Assembly (NCBI RefSeq): GCF_011602085.1
Contig: NZ_JAAONY010000001.1
Location: 1,240,001-1,304,000 of the forward strand
From: Pseudoteredinibacter isoporae
GTDB taxonomy: Bacteria > Pseudomonadota > Gammaproteobacteria > Pseudomonadales > Cellvibrionaceae
Direction of reading: 5' to 3'
DNA length: 64,000 bases
How positions within the stretch are numbered: position 1 is the stretch's first letter; each line of letters starts with the position of its first letter. Shown in pieces: positions 9,368-18,524 of this stretch. The translations under genes were made by a program, and so were the position numbers. The notes below the pieces were generated by a model, which saw nothing but the letters and a program-made list of their open reading frames with translations, was not told the origin of the DNA and did not search any database.

Positions 9368-9874
9368 ATGTCAGAGAAGCAATCTAAACGAATCATTTCC
9401 CTGTTGATGGAAAATGCTCCGGGTGCATTGTCTCGTGTTGTGGGTTTGTTCTCCCAGCGAGGTTATAACATTGAAACTCTCAATGTGGCGCCCACCGATG
9501 ATTCCAGTTTGTCTCGCCTTACCTTGACCACTATTGGCAGTGAGCACAACATTGAGCAGATCACCAAGAACCTCAATAAACTCATTGATGTTGTGAAGCT
9601 GGTGGATTTGACGGAAGGTGCCCACATTGAGCGTGAGTTGATGCTGGTGAAAGTTAAAGCAACCGGTGCTCTTCGAGAGGAAGTGAAACGCTGTGTGGAT
9701 ATTTTCCGTGGCCAAATCGTGGATGTGACGAGCACGGTGTACACCATTCAAATTGTCGGAGCCTCCGATAAACTGGATGCCTTTGTGCAAGCGGTTAACG
9801 ATGCACAAATTCTGGAGGTGGTGAGATCGGGTGTTTCCGGTATTGCCCGGGGCGAAAAGGTTCTCAGTCTTTAA
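9368..9874 (+). CDS. ilvH: acetolactate synthase small (regulatory) subunit
   Basis: Regulatory partner of IlvI; in characterised enzymes it binds valine through its ACT domain and mediates feedback inhibition. The 168-residue product opens with an ACT domain (RIISLLMENAPGALSRVVGL, then FSQRGYNIETLNVAPT), followed by the typical C-terminal domain that activates the large subunit, ending in ARGEKVLSL. It is translationally close-coupled to ilvI with a 1-base gap, and the operon is closed by an intrinsic terminator. Confidence 0.97.
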   Translation: MSEKQSKRIISLLMENAPGALSRVVGLFSQRGYNIETLNVAPTDDSSLSRLTLTTIGSEHNIEQITKNLNKLIDVVKLVDLTEGAHIERELMLVKVKATGALREEVKRCVDIFRGQIVDVTSTVYTIQIVGASDKLDAFVQAVNDAQILEVVRSGVSGIARGEKVLSL

Positions 9875-9897
9875 GCGGGTGTTAAAAGCCGCATTTC

Positions 9898-9923
9898 AAG
9901 CCCCACTTTCGTGGGGCTTTTTC
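9898..9923 (+). terminator. intrinsic terminator after ilvIH
   Basis: Stem aagccccac / gtggggctt around a TTTC loop, running into a T tract. It ends the ilvI-ilvH transcript. Confidence 0.9.
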
Positions 9924-10316
9924 GTTGTAAGTGGCTGTTCTTCTAATCGATAATTTAAAAAAACTGAAAAAATAAAAGGCAGATCAAGCGGTTTTTTGGC
10001 CTGTAGTTCACCTCTAAAAATATAATTCCCCCATTTTTCCTGTCGTCTGATTCATACTTTAAGATTAGTTTTGTGTCGGTTTCACAAAGCAAAAGCTCAG
10101 CATTGTGTGCAGCTTGAAGTATTACAGTCTCTGCAAGATAATGGCACCGCCTGAAGTAATTCGGGATGCTGACCGAAGGAGTCGGTCTGCAGTTCATTCC
10201 TAATATTGGCATTAATTTTAATAAAAATAATTCATTGCTATTGCTCTGCGGTTGTCACACTGGGCGTAATGTCTGTGACTGGATTCATTAGTGATGGATG
10301 CACCTAGATAATAAAA
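9924..10316. other. AT-rich intergenic region before the lipase
   Basis: About 390 bases. A minus-strand frame of 85 codons (9955-10212) exists, but it lacks a ribosome binding site and any recognisable domain, so I do not call it a gene. The region must carry the lipase promoter. No operator was recognised. Confidence 0.4.
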
Positions 10317-11273
10317 ATGGAAAAGGATATGAAATTACTACAACTTGCAACGATGAAGAATATGGCAAAATTCCTTGCTGTATTTACCCTAATCGCTTCG
10401 CTCTCAGCACCAAGTCACGCACGCAGTTATGCCAAAACCGAAAACCCAATTGTACTTGTTCACGGGTTTCTGGGGTTTGACAGCGCATTGGGTGTCGATT
10501 ATTGGTATGGCGTTTCCAATAATCTGTCGCGTAATGGCGCCACGGTATACACCGCCAATTTGTCTTCCGTCAATGGCAGCACAACACGCGGTGAGCAGCT
10601 GGTCAGCTTTCTCGAAGAGTTGAAAGCCAGCTACGGTCACGACAAATTTAATTTGATTGGCCATTCCCAAGGTGGTTTTGATGTTCGTTATGCGGCGTCA
10701 GTTAAGCCCGAATTGGTGGCCTCGGTGACCGCGATTGGTTCTCCAACGACAGGTTCCGGCACGGCGGAGTTTTTGTTGAATTCCTTTGGTGATGATCCTC
10801 TGTTGTCGACTATTCTGTACAACGGTTTGAATATCATTGGTTCTTTGATTGAATCACTGAGTGGCGATTCTGATCCTCAAAATGCCGTTGCGACGGGTCA
10901 TGTTTTGTCTTATACCGGCGCGGCTGAGTTTGTCGCCCTGCACCCACAGGCTGTACCAACAAGCCCTTGTGGATCTCGTGATCATGTGGTGAACGGTATT
11001 CCATACTATTCTTGGTCGGGTACCAAGCCATTCACTAATCTGTTTGATGCCAGTGACTATGTTCTGTCTATCACTGCAAAGCTGGATAACGAAGCCAGCG
11101 ATGGTTTGGCTGGTCGCTGCGCCAGTCATCTTGGTTTAGTGATCAAAGACAATTACAAGTGGAACCATGTGGATCAGGTTAACCATTTGTTCGGTCTGCG
11201 CGGTTGGGGTTCTGCCAACCCGCTTTCTGTTATTCGTAGCCATGCAAATCGCCTGAAAAATTCAGGTTTATAA
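10317..11273 (+). CDS. lipA: secreted triacylglycerol lipase (family I, foldase-dependent)
   Basis: Alpha/beta-hydrolase lipase of the Pseudomonas/Burkholderia type that cleaves long-chain triacylglycerols outside the cell. The 318-residue precursor has a signal peptide ending near SHA-RS, the oxyanion-hole segment PIVLVHGFLGFD, and the nucleophile elbow GHSQG with S117. The rest of the triad is D262 (SDGLAG) and H284 (NHVDQVN); their spacing of 22 equals that of the Pseudomonas aeruginosa enzyme (D229/H251, from memory). C218 and C268 are placed for the single disulfide. The next gene is the matching foldase. The start is uncertain: ATG at 10317, 10329 or 10353 all leave a signal peptide. 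Confidence 0.95.
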   Translation: MEKDMKLLQLATMKNMAKFLAVFTLIASLSAPSHARSYAKTENPIVLVHGFLGFDSALGVDYWYGVSNNLSRNGATVYTANLSSVNGSTTRGEQLVSFLEELKASYGHDKFNLIGHSQGGFDVRYAASVKPELVASVTAIGSPTTGSGTAEFLLNSFGDDPLLSTILYNGLNIIGSLIESLSGDSDPQNAVATGHVLSYTGAAEFVALHPQAVPTSPCGSRDHVVNGIPYYSWSGTKPFTNLFDASDYVLSITAKLDNEASDGLAGRCASHLGLVIKDNYKWNHVDQVNHLFGLRGWGSANPLSVIRSHANRLKNSGL

Positions 11274-11283
11274 AACCGCTGGA

Positions 11284-11315
11284 TCGCGCACAGTTCTGAA
11301 AAGGGCTGTGCGCGA
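11284..11315 (+). repeat. perfect inverted repeat between lipase and foldase
   Basis: A 10-bp perfect stem, tcgcgcacag (11284-11293) and ctgtgcgcga (11306-11315), with a 12-base loop lies in the gap between the lipase stop and the foldase start. There is no T tract, so it is not a standard intrinsic terminator. It could protect the lipase mRNA or lower foldase expression (inference). Confidence 0.7.
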
Positions 11316-11334
11316 GTCATATGAGGTGTTCATT

Positions 11335-12396
11335 ATGCGTAAATGGCAATGGCTGCTGCTCTCTTTTGTTGTAATGGCCGCTACTTACTTTTTTTATCAA
11401 CAGAATTCATCAACATCCACTGAACATCAGTTTGCCAGTCAAAACCATCACGAAATGTCTGATTCAGCAAAACACGCTGACGATAAACTTTACGATATAA
11501 AGAAGCCCAGTATCCGATCCGGAAGAGAGTTTCCAGCTCAAGGGCTGCGTGAGTTGGCGCTGTATTTGGCGGAAAACCCTCTACCACAATCGATGCAGGG
11601 TGCAGACGTTGATGGGCAGCTTAGATTTGATGATCAAGCGAGCCTGATTCATGAGTACGCCAATCGCAGCCTATTCGATCAACTCTTGAGCTTGCAGGGT
11701 GAGTGGTCATTGGAAGCGATTGAGCGCTGGCTCTACGACTATGCGCTGATTGCCGCGAACCACACCAGCAATCCAGAGTTCGGTGCTGAGCAGGTTTTAC
11801 AAGCCTTCGGGAATTACGTCAGTTATTTAAAAGCGGCAGATGAACTCTACAATGAATCTGCTGGCCCAATGCCGACATTCAGTGCGAGTAGCTTTGACGA
11901 TTTGTATCAGCTTCGTCGGGATATACTGGGTGAAGATATCGCGATGTTGTATTTCGCCAGAGAAGAAAATTACACAAGATCTCAATTGGCTCTGGCCAAT
12001 ATTCGCCAGGATAAAAGCTTAAGCGATGAAGAGCGACTGAAGAAACTTAAGGAGTGGAGTGCAAACCAGCTAGGTTATGTCGGCCAGGAAATGCGAAAAA
12101 CCTTGAAGCGTGATGGTTTGCGAAAGGAAGTTGAGCAAATGCGAAATGAAGGAGCGAGCGCAGAGGCAATTTTTGCGGTTCGGGCCCGGGATCTTGGTGT
12201 TGAAGCTGCCACTCGATTGGAGTCGATGGATGTTGCGCGGGAGAGTTGGCAATCGACCGTAGACAGTTTTCGTGGTGAGGTGGTAAGAATTCGTCAGCTG
12301 GATTCCAGTGACGAGGTCAAAAACCAAATGATTGATTCGCTACTGGCGAATTATGAGCAATCCGAGCAGCGTCGCTTGAGGGCGCTGGTTTTATGA
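11335..12396 (+). CDS. lifO: lipase-specific foldase (lipase chaperone, Lif)
   Basis: Membrane-anchored periplasmic steric chaperone that folds the upstream lipase before secretion. The 353-residue protein has an N-terminal membrane anchor (WLLLSFVVMAATYFFY), a variable low-complexity linker and an all-helical catalytic region. The segment RSLFDQLLSLQGE corresponds to the Lif signature RxxFDYxLSxxGE; Q stands in place of the usual Tyr. I chose the ATG at 11335, with GAGG 8 bases upstream. Lipase-foldase pairing in one operon is the standard arrangement and strongly supports both calls. Confidence 0.93.
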   Translation: MRKWQWLLLSFVVMAATYFFYQQNSSTSTEHQFASQNHHEMSDSAKHADDKLYDIKKPSIRSGREFPAQGLRELALYLAENPLPQSMQGADVDGQLRFDDQASLIHEYANRSLFDQLLSLQGEWSLEAIERWLYDYALIAANHTSNPEFGAEQVLQAFGNYVSYLKAADELYNESAGPMPTFSASSFDDLYQLRRDILGEDIAMLYFAREENYTRSQLALANIRQDKSLSDEERLKKLKEWSANQLGYVGQEMRKTLKRDGLRKEVEQMRNEGASAEAIFAVRARDLGVEAATRLESMDVARESWQSTVDSFRGEVVRIRQLDSSDEVKNQMIDSLLANYEQSEQRRLRALVL

Positions 12397-12427
12397 TTCG
12401 AAATGAACAGTAGACCGTCACTCGAAT

Positions 12428-12452
12428 GAGCCCCTTAATGAGGGGCTTTTTT
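12428..12452 (+). terminator. terminator after the lipase-foldase operon
   Basis: Stem agcccc / ggggct with a short loop, followed by TTTTTT. It lies between convergent genes. Confidence 0.85.
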
Positions 12453-12456
12453 ACGC

Positions 12457-12993
12457 CTAAATGTTGGCTTGGCAATCTTTGGAGAAGTAGGGGCCGATAA
12501 ACAAGCGTTGCTTCACCAGTTTGCCGCCTTTAAGTTCCAGACTGAAGATATAGCGATATTCCTCGTGATCGATATCACCTTGATAGTCTCCTCCGAGGGC
12601 TCGGATAATCTCGGGTAGATGATTGTGGGCGACCACCAATGTGTCGCCATGCAAAGTGGCCAGCTCTTGGGCAAATTCCACTTGTTGGCTTGGATCGAAG
12701 GGTAGGGCGTCGAGGCCACGCTTTTCTTTTACGGGCGCTGCGGTTTCCTGATTGCGGCGATAATGGCTGGCAAACAGCCGATCCAGTGGTATCCGTGAAA
12801 AATACTGGGCGTAAAATTGAGCCCGGCATTGTCCTTCGGCGGTCAGTGCCGGGTTTTTGCCCTTCTGTTTTTCGGCATGACGAACCAGATAGATCGTATG
12901 CTCTTTGCCTTCCGCTGCGGCGTTCGTGGCTTGGCTGGGGGCAGCGAGCAAAGTAAGGAGCATGCTCGCCATGATAAATGGATAAATCTTCAT
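12457..12993 (-). CDS. exported histidine phosphatase superfamily protein
   Basis: A 178-residue protein with a signal peptide (MKIYPFIMASMLLTLLAAPS, cleaved near QATN). The histidine-phosphatase (phosphoglycerate mutase-like) core follows. The phospho-acceptor motif YLVRHAEK is intact, as are ALTAEGQCRAQ, the SHYRRNQETA arginine/glutamate segment and the second active-site histidine in VVAHNHLPEII. The family removes phosphate from diverse substrates, and the natural substrate here cannot be read from sequence. The ATG at 12993 is used because it gives a clean signal peptide and has GAGGT upstream. It is convergent with the foldase gene. Confidence 0.85.
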   Translation of the reverse strand: MKIYPFIMASMLLTLLAAPSQATNAAAEGKEHTIYLVRHAEKQKGKNPALTAEGQCRAQFYAQYFSRIPLDRLFASHYRRNQETAAPVKEKRGLDALPFDPSQQVEFAQELATLHGDTLVVAHNHLPEIIRALGGDYQGDIDHEEYRYIFSLELKGGKLVKQRLFIGPYFSKDCQANI

Positions 12994-13139
12994 ATTGTCG
13001 TTTTCACCTCGGTTTCCAGGCAGTGTGCCGCCTGTGGGCAAGGCTGTCTATGATGTGCAGCTCATAAAGCCGCCTCTTCGAGCGGTAAGAGGGGGCTGGC
13101 CTAATTTGCGGGCTGCGCCTGTGAATGCTGGGCAAAGGC

Positions 13140-13171
13140 TTTCACTGGCCGCGGATTGGTGTACAATCCGC
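13140..13171 (+). promoter_or_regulatory. glyA promoter with overlapping inverted repeat
   Basis: TTTCAC (13140-13145) and TACAAT (13162-13167), 16 bases apart, form a plausible promoter. A 7-bp inverted repeat, gcggatt / aatccgc (13151-13157 and 13165-13171), overlaps the -10 box and could be an operator. In E. coli glyA is controlled by PurR and MetR, but I do not recognise either site here. Confidence 0.5.
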
Positions 13172-13212
13172 GCCTTAATTTCTCTTTAACCCTCACCATA
13201 TAAGGGCTTGCC

Positions 13213-14475
13213 ATGTTTGATAAAGACCAAACCATTGCCTCCTATGATCCCGAGCTGTGGGCTTCGATCCAAGCTGAGGAAACTCGTCAGGAAGAGCATA
13301 TTGAGTTAATCGCTTCTGAAAACTACACCAGCCCTATGGTGATGGCAGCCCAGGGTACCAAATTGACCAACAAGTACGCCGAAGGTTACCCGGGCAAGCG
13401 TTACTACGGTGGTTGTGAATACGTCGATAAAGCTGAAGCTTTGGCCATTGAGCGCGCTAAAGAGCTGTTTGGTGCTGACTATGCCAACGTTCAGCCGCAT
13501 TCTGGTTCCCAGGCCAATGCCGCTGTCTATCAGGCACTGTGTGCCCCGGGTGACACTGTTCTGGGTATGAGCCTGGCCCATGGTGGTCACTTGACCCACG
13601 GCGCCAAGGTGAACTTTTCCGGTAAAACCTACAATGCGGTTCAGTATGGCCTGAACGCTGAAACCGGCGAAGTGGATTACGAAGAAGTCGAGCGTTTGGC
13701 TGTTGAGCACAAACCAAAGATGATTGTTGCTGGTTTCTCTGCATACTCTCAGATTATGGATTGGCAGCGTTTTCGCGATATCGCCGACAAAGTGGGCGCT
13801 TACTTATTTGTAGACATGGCTCACGTAGCAGGCCTGGTCGCAGCGGGTGTGTACCCTAATCCGGTTGGAATTGCCGATGTCACTACCTCTACCACCCATA
13901 AGACCTTACGTGGCCCTCGTGGCGGCATCATCTTGGCGCGCGCCAACGAAGAGATCGAGAAGAAGCTGAATTCAGCCGTATTCCCCGGTGGCCAGGGTGG
14001 TCCATTGATGCACGTGATTGCCGCAAAAGCGGTGAGCTTTAAAGAAGCCATGAGTGATGAGTACAAGGCTTACCAGCAGCAAGTGGTTAAGAATGCCAAG
14101 GCGATGGCTGAGACCTTTATTGAGCGCGGTATCAAAATTGTTTCCGGTGGTACTGAAAACCACTTGATGCTGGTTGATCTGATCGGTAAAGAGTACACCG
14201 GTAAAGACGCTGATGAAGCGCTGGGTAATGCTAACATTACTGTGAACAAAAACTCGGTGCCGAATGATCCGCGTTCCCCATTTATCACCTCCGGTCTGCG
14301 TGTCGGTACTCCTGCTATCACCACTCGCGGTTTTGGTGAGCAAGAGACCGTTCAGCTGACGCATTGGATGTGTGACGTGCTGGAATCTCTGGAAAAAGGC
14401 AACTCCGAGCAGGTGATTGCCGAGGTTAAGGACAAAGTTCTGGCCATTTGTAAGGACTTCCCGGTTTACGGCTAA
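13213..14475 (+). CDS. glyA: serine hydroxymethyltransferase
   Basis: PLP enzyme that interconverts serine and glycine while charging tetrahydrofolate with a one-carbon unit. The 420-residue product has the complete family pattern: [42 protein letters not shown], and the PLP-lysine motif [13 protein letters not shown]. These are followed by [11 protein letters not shown] and the C-terminal [13 protein letters not shown]. The length is normal. It stands as its own unit upstream of nrdR-rib with a terminator behind it; the glyA-nrdR-ribD order is common in gammaproteobacteria. Confidence 0.99.
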   Translation: MFDKDQTIASYDPELWASIQAEETRQEEHIELIASENYTSPMVMAAQGTKLTNKYAEGYPGKRYYGGCEYVDKAEALAIERAKELFGADYANVQPHSGSQANAAVYQALCAPGDTVLGMSLAHGGHLTHGAKVNFSGKTYNAVQYGLNAETGEVDYEEVERLAVEHKPKMIVAGFSAYSQIMDWQRFRDIADKVGAYLFVDMAHVAGLVAAGVYPNPVGIADVTTSTTHKTLRGPRGGIILARANEEIEKKLNSAVFPGGQGGPLMHVIAAKAVSFKEAMSDEYKAYQQQVVKNAKAMAETFIERGIKIVSGGTENHLMLVDLIGKEYTGKDADEALGNANITVNKNSVPNDPRSPFITSGLRVGTPAITTRGFGEQETVQLTHWMCDVLESLEKGNSEQVIAEVKDKVLAICKDFPVYG

Positions 14476-14494
14476 GCCTTTCTGTATGGATGTA

Positions 14495-14528
14495 AACGCC
14501 CAGCCGGCACCGTCGGCTGGGCGTTTTT
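14495..14528 (+). terminator. intrinsic terminator after glyA
   Basis: Long GC-rich stem acgcccagccg / cggctgggcgt followed by TTTTTG. Confidence 0.92.
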
Positions 14529-14585
14529 GTCTGTGGAGCATGGTGCTCGACAAGATATGCACAATGCGACTACTGAGGTTGCGAT

Positions 14586-14852
14586 ATGAATAGTACGCAG
14601 CTTATCTGGTTGGTAGGCTTTATCACCTATTTGCCACTACACTTGGGCTTGCCGTTGCTACTGGAGCTGATCCGCCAGGGCAGCCTGCCCACAGGCTATA
14701 AGCGCTATTTATGGCAGGGGGGGCTGCTGACTCTGCTGGTGTTTGTGGCGGCCTATTTCCTGAGCCGATATGGTTTGTGGTGGGCATTGCTCTGTATCGT
14801 AATAAGTATGCCCTTACCCTGGATCCAGCTGGGGAAGATGCGTAAAGGCTAG
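14586..14852 (+). CDS. small conserved-looking membrane protein of unknown function
   Basis: An 88-residue protein that is mostly membrane: hydrophobic segments at about residues 6-28, 44-62 and 64-80, joined by a short basic loop (RQGSLPTGYKRYLW) and ending in KMRKG. I do not recognise a named family. A reasonable ATG follows GAGGTTGCGAT, and the frame fills the gap between the glyA terminator and nrdR, which supports it as a real gene. No function is proposed. Confidence 0.6.
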   Translation: MNSTQLIWLVGFITYLPLHLGLPLLLELIRQGSLPTGYKRYLWQGGLLTLLVFVAAYFLSRYGLWWALLCIVISMPLPWIQLGKMRKG

Positions 14853-14903
14853 TGTGCTATTATGCCGCCCGCCGATATAGCCTATGCCAGATAAGGATTG
14901 CAC

Positions 14904-15371
14904 ATGCATTGCCCGTTTTGCAGCGAAGAGGACACCAAAGTCATCGACTCCCGCTTGGTCGCCGATGGTGATCAAGTGCGCCGCCGTCGTGAGTGCCAGA
15001 GTTGTCGTGAGCGTTTTACCACTTACGAAGTTGCTGAGCTGCTGTTGCCGAGAATTATCAAGCAGGATGGCAGTCGTGAGCCGTTTAATGAAGAGAAAAT
15101 GCGCTCGGGCATCCTGCGTGCCTTGGAAAAACGTCCGGTGAGCATGGAGCAAATTGAATCGGCGGTTACCCAGATTAAGCACTATCTGCAAGCGACCGGG
15201 GAACGAGAAGTGCCCGCAATGAGAGTGGGTGAGAAGGTAATGGAAGAGCTGCAAAAGCTGGATGAGGTGGCTTATATCCGCTTCGCCTCGGTGTATCGCC
15301 GCTTTCAGGATCTAAACGAGTTTCGCAAGGAAATTGAGCGACTGGAAAGCAGCCCCGAACACAAAGAGTAA
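14904..15371 (+). CDS. nrdR: transcriptional repressor NrdR
   Basis: Repressor of ribonucleotide reductase operons that senses ATP/dATP through its ATP-cone. The 155-residue protein has the N-terminal zinc ribbon with C3, C6, C31 and C34 (HCPFC and ECQSCRERF), then the ATP-cone domain starting at [13 protein letters not shown], and ends with the [12 protein letters not shown] motif. The ATG at 14904 gives the canonical MHCPFC start; a TTG two codons earlier is not needed. It begins the nrdR-rib-nusB-thiL-pgpA run, the usual gammaproteobacterial position. Confidence 0.98.
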   Translation: MHCPFCSEEDTKVIDSRLVADGDQVRRRRECQSCRERFTTYEVAELLLPRIIKQDGSREPFNEEKMRSGILRALEKRPVSMEQIESAVTQIKHYLQATGEREVPAMRVGEKVMEELQKLDEVAYIRFASVYRRFQDLNEFRKEIERLESSPEHKE

Positions 15372-15380
15372 AGGTGCGCT

Positions 15381-16553
15381 GTGCAAACGAACGAATTACA
15401 TGATTCGCCGCCGGTGCTCAATGATGAGCACTGGATGGCGCGAGCCATAGAGCTGGCCAAAAAAGGTTGGTACAGCACCATGCCCAATCCGCGTGTGGGC
15501 TGTGTTCTGGTGAAAAACGGGCAGGTATTGGCTGAGGGTTGGCATCAGCGCCCAGGTCAGGGCCATGCGGAGGTTGAAGCCATTGCGGCGGCTGTAAATG
15601 TTGGCGCCGAGATTAAAGGCGCAACGGCCTATGTCACCCTGGAACCCTGCAGTCATCATGGTAAAACCGGTCCCTGCTGTGAGGCTTTGGCCGAGGCGGG
15701 TGTTCGTCGTGTTGTGTATGGCATGGAAGATCCGAACCCCCAGGTGAGCGCGAGAGGTCTGGAGTATTTAAGATCCCAGGGCGTTGAGGTGCACGGCCCG
15801 GTATTGGAAGACGAGTGCCGCGCTCTGAATCCGGGGTTTATTTCCCGCATGTTGCATCGCCGGCCCCTGGTTCGCCTTAAGCTGGCCATGAGCCTGGATG
15901 CCCGTACGGCGATGGCGAATGGCGAAAGCAAATGGATCACTTCGGCAGCGGCTCGCAGCGATGTGCAGCGTTTGCGCGCAGGAAGTTGCGCGGTGATCAG
16001 CGGCATCGAATCTATTCTTCAGGACAATCCGGCAATGAATGTTCGTCGGGATGATCTGGGTTTGTCCAAGGATCTTTGTGATCTGGCGACCGAGCGACAG
16101 CCCATACGAGTGATTCTGGATTCGGCGTTGCGTATGGACCCCAAATCCCAGTTGCTAAGCAAACCGGGCAAGGTATTGATCTGTACTCTGGATGACCCGC
16201 AAAGCGAGAAAGCCAAAGCCTTGAAAGCGGTTTGCCCGGAGCTGGAAGTTATCCAGGCTAAAGCCTGGCAGGATCGAATCGATTTGCACTGGCTGGTCAG
16301 TGAGTTGGGCAAGCGCGAGTGCAATGAAGTACTGGTGGAAACAGGCGCCTCTTTGGCGGGCAGTTTTTTACGTCGTGGCTTGTTGGATGAATTGATCATC
16401 TACATGGCACCCAAATTATTGGGCAGCAAAGCGCGGCCGATTTTTGAGCTTCCCCTGGATACCATGGCGGCTCATTTGCCCCTGATGATAGATAGCATTG
16501 AACCGATTGGTCAGGATTGGAAAATCACGGCGCGCCCCGATATAGAGTCCTAG
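15381..16553 (+). CDS. ribD: bifunctional riboflavin deaminase/reductase RibD
   Basis: Catalyses two consecutive steps of riboflavin synthesis: deamination of the pyrimidine intermediate and NADPH reduction of its ribosyl side chain. The 390-residue product has the N-terminal zinc deaminase domain (GHAEVEAIAAA and LEPCSHHGKTGPC, the zinc ligands and catalytic Glu). The C-terminal reductase domain begins near MSLDARTAMANGESKWIT and includes VETGASLAGSFL. It starts with GTG, 9 bases after the nrdR stop, preceded by AAAGG. It is first in the rib cluster. Confidence 0.97.
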   Translation: MQTNELHDSPPVLNDEHWMARAIELAKKGWYSTMPNPRVGCVLVKNGQVLAEGWHQRPGQGHAEVEAIAAAVNVGAEIKGATAYVTLEPCSHHGKTGPCCEALAEAGVRRVVYGMEDPNPQVSARGLEYLRSQGVEVHGPVLEDECRALNPGFISRMLHRRPLVRLKLAMSLDARTAMANGESKWITSAAARSDVQRLRAGSCAVISGIESILQDNPAMNVRRDDLGLSKDLCDLATERQPIRVILDSALRMDPKSQLLSKPGKVLICTLDDPQSEKAKALKAVCPELEVIQAKAWQDRIDLHWLVSELGKRECNEVLVETGASLAGSFLRRGLLDELIIYMAPKLLGSKARPIFELPLDTMAAHLPLMIDSIEPIGQDWKITARPDIES

Positions 16554-16639
16554 GGGCTGTTTATATGCGGAAACAACATTGGCGTCTTAGGTCGACAATG
16601 AGAGCGCATCGGCCATAGGCATTTGAATAGTGGATTGAT

Positions 16640-17308
16640 ATGTTTACCGGCATTATTGAAGCAGTTGGCGAAATTGTCGCCGCAGAACCCCGAGGTGGCG
16701 ATATTCGCCTGCGGGTTAAGAGCAACGGCCTGGATTTGAGTGATGTTGCACTCGGTGATTCCATCGCCACCAATGGCGTATGCCTCACCGTGATCGAATT
16801 GCCCGGTGATGGCTATTGGGCCGATGTTTCGGTGGAAACCATCGATAACACCACCGTGGCGAGTTGGCAGGTAGGGCAGGCGGTGAACCTTGAAAAAGCC
16901 CTGACCCCGCAAACCCGATTGGGTGGCCACATTGTCAGTGGGCATGTCGATGGCGTGGGTGAAGTCATCAGTCGCCACAGGGATGCGCGCTCGGAACGTT
17001 TTCGTCTGCGCGCGCCGGACAACCTGGCGAAGTACATCGCCCACAAAGGCTCCATTACGGTCGACGGTACCAGCTTGACCGTTAATGCAGTGCAGGGCGC
17101 GGAATTTGAATTGAACATTGTGCCTCATACTCTGGAGAAAACCGTGATGGGGCAGTATCGCAGCGGCAGTAAGATCAATCTGGAAGTGGATGTGATTGCT
17201 CGTTATTTAGAGCGTTTACTGCAGGGAGAGCAGGCCGCACATGCTGATGGCAGCTCGGATCTGTCGATGGCATTTTTACAAGAGCATGGCTTCGCCGGTC
17301 GCAAATAA
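16640..17308 (+). CDS. ribE: riboflavin synthase alpha chain
   Basis: Dismutates two 6,7-dimethyl-8-ribityllumazine molecules to riboflavin. The 222-residue protein consists of two lumazine-binding repeats. The first opens [12 protein letters not shown] and contains GVCLTV; the second contains [14 protein letters not shown] and [10 protein letters not shown]. The family length is about 200-220 residues, so it is complete. The 86-base gap to ribD holds no recognisable element. It is embedded in the riboflavin operon with ribB and ribH. Confidence 0.98.
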   Translation: MFTGIIEAVGEIVAAEPRGGDIRLRVKSNGLDLSDVALGDSIATNGVCLTVIELPGDGYWADVSVETIDNTTVASWQVGQAVNLEKALTPQTRLGGHIVSGHVDGVGEVISRHRDARSERFRLRAPDNLAKYIAHKGSITVDGTSLTVNAVQGAEFELNIVPHTLEKTVMGQYRSGSKINLEVDVIARYLERLLQGEQAAHADGSSDLSMAFLQEHGFAGRK

Positions 17309-17339
17309 TACCGGCCTCCCAAAGATTAGAGAGTGAATT

Positions 17340-18452
17340 ATGCAACTCAACACCGTAGAAGAACTGATTGACGACATTCGCCAGGGTAAAATGGTTATCC
17401 TGATGGATGATGAAGATCGTGAGAATGAAGGCGATCTGATCATTGCCGCCGAACAGGTTCGCCCTGACGACATCAACTTTATGGCCACCCACGCTCGCGG
17501 TTTGATTTGTCTGACCCTGACCGAAGAGCGCTGCCGTCAATTGGATTTGCCTTTGATGGTGAGTGATAACCGCGCCGCTCATTCCACCAATTTTACTGTT
17601 TCGATTGAGGCGGCAGAAGGTGTCAGTACCGGTATTTCAGCGGCGGATCGTGCTCGTACGGTTCGCGCGGCGGTTGCCCGTGATGCTCAGCCCAAAGATA
17701 TTGTTCAACCCGGTCACATTTTTCCTCTGAAAGCCGAAGCCGGTGGTGTATTGAGTCGTGCGGGTCATACTGAAGCGGGTTGCGATTTGGCTCGCCTGGC
17801 GGGTTTCGAGCCTGCCGCAGCGATTGTAGAAATCATGAATGAAGACGGCACGATGGCTCGTCGCGCTGACCTGGAAAAGTTTGCTCAGATTCATAATCTC
17901 AAAATCGGCACCATTGCCGATATGATTCAATATCGCACGCTCAATGAAAAAACCGTTGAATGCGTAAACGAGCGCAATGTCAGTACCGAGTTCGGTGACT
18001 TCAGTTTGCGTACTTACCTCGATAAGCCTCGTCAGGAAAAACACTTTGCCCTGGTGAAAGGGGATATCCAAAACCAGGATTCCGTACTGGTTCGGGTTCA
18101 CAACAGTGATACCGCTCGCGATGTTCTGGGTATTTTGCGTGAGAGCGATAAAACCTATAAGCCCTGGAGCTTCCAGCGCGCCTTGCAAAAGATCAGCGAA
18201 GAAGGCAGTGGTGTGGTGATTCTGTTGTGCCACAACGAAACCACTGACGATATCGAAGAGAGTATCGACTGGATGATTTCCGGTAAGCAGCAACGCCCAA
18301 GCCAGGATATGGTCTATAAAAGCGTTGGTACAGGCTCACAGATTCTTCAGGATCTGGGGGTGCATAAAATGCGCCTGATGAGTGCACCGTTCAAATTCAG
18401 TGCTCTGTCCGGTTTCCAGTTGGAAGTGGAAGAATATTTAAACTGCGAATAG
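17340..18452 (+). CDS. ribB: 3,4-dihydroxy-2-butanone 4-phosphate synthase with degenerate GTP cyclohydrolase II domain
   Basis: The N-terminal domain (about residues 1-200) makes the four-carbon unit for lumazine from ribulose 5-phosphate. It has the DHBP synthase signature [16 protein letters not shown], plus THARGLICL and the [16 protein letters not shown] segment. The C-terminal half aligns in layout with GTP cyclohydrolase II but lacks the three zinc cysteines (SECLTGD...RCDCG), which are present in the stand-alone RibA of this window. That half is therefore probably not a cyclohydrolase. Such RibB proteins with an inactive second half are known in proteobacteria. Length 370 residues; it sits between ribE and ribH. 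Confidence 0.95.
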   Translation: MQLNTVEELIDDIRQGKMVILMDDEDRENEGDLIIAAEQVRPDDINFMATHARGLICLTLTEERCRQLDLPLMVSDNRAAHSTNFTVSIEAAEGVSTGISAADRARTVRAAVARDAQPKDIVQPGHIFPLKAEAGGVLSRAGHTEAGCDLARLAGFEPAAAIVEIMNEDGTMARRADLEKFAQIHNLKIGTIADMIQYRTLNEKTVECVNERNVSTEFGDFSLRTYLDKPRQEKHFALVKGDIQNQDSVLVRVHNSDTARDVLGILRESDKTYKPWSFQRALQKISEEGSGVVILLCHNETTDDIEESIDWMISGKQQRPSQDMVYKSVGTGSQILQDLGVHKMRLMSAPFKFSALSGFQLEVEEYLNCE

Positions 18453-18524
18453 CAGAAACGAATTCAGTAAAGCGAATGACGTGCAAAATGTTTGCACATC
18501 GAATTAGCGACGAAGGAATTATTT

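Noticed and set aside
9955-10212. Minus-strand 85-codon frame between ilvH and the lipase gene
   Set aside because: It has no ribosome binding site, no recognisable domain and an odd composition, and it fills what looks like a promoter region. Not called as a gene.
16554-16639. FMN riboswitch sought in the ribD-ribE and ribE-ribB gaps
   Set aside because: Both gaps are short (86 and 31 bases) and lack the conserved FMN aptamer segments, so none is present.
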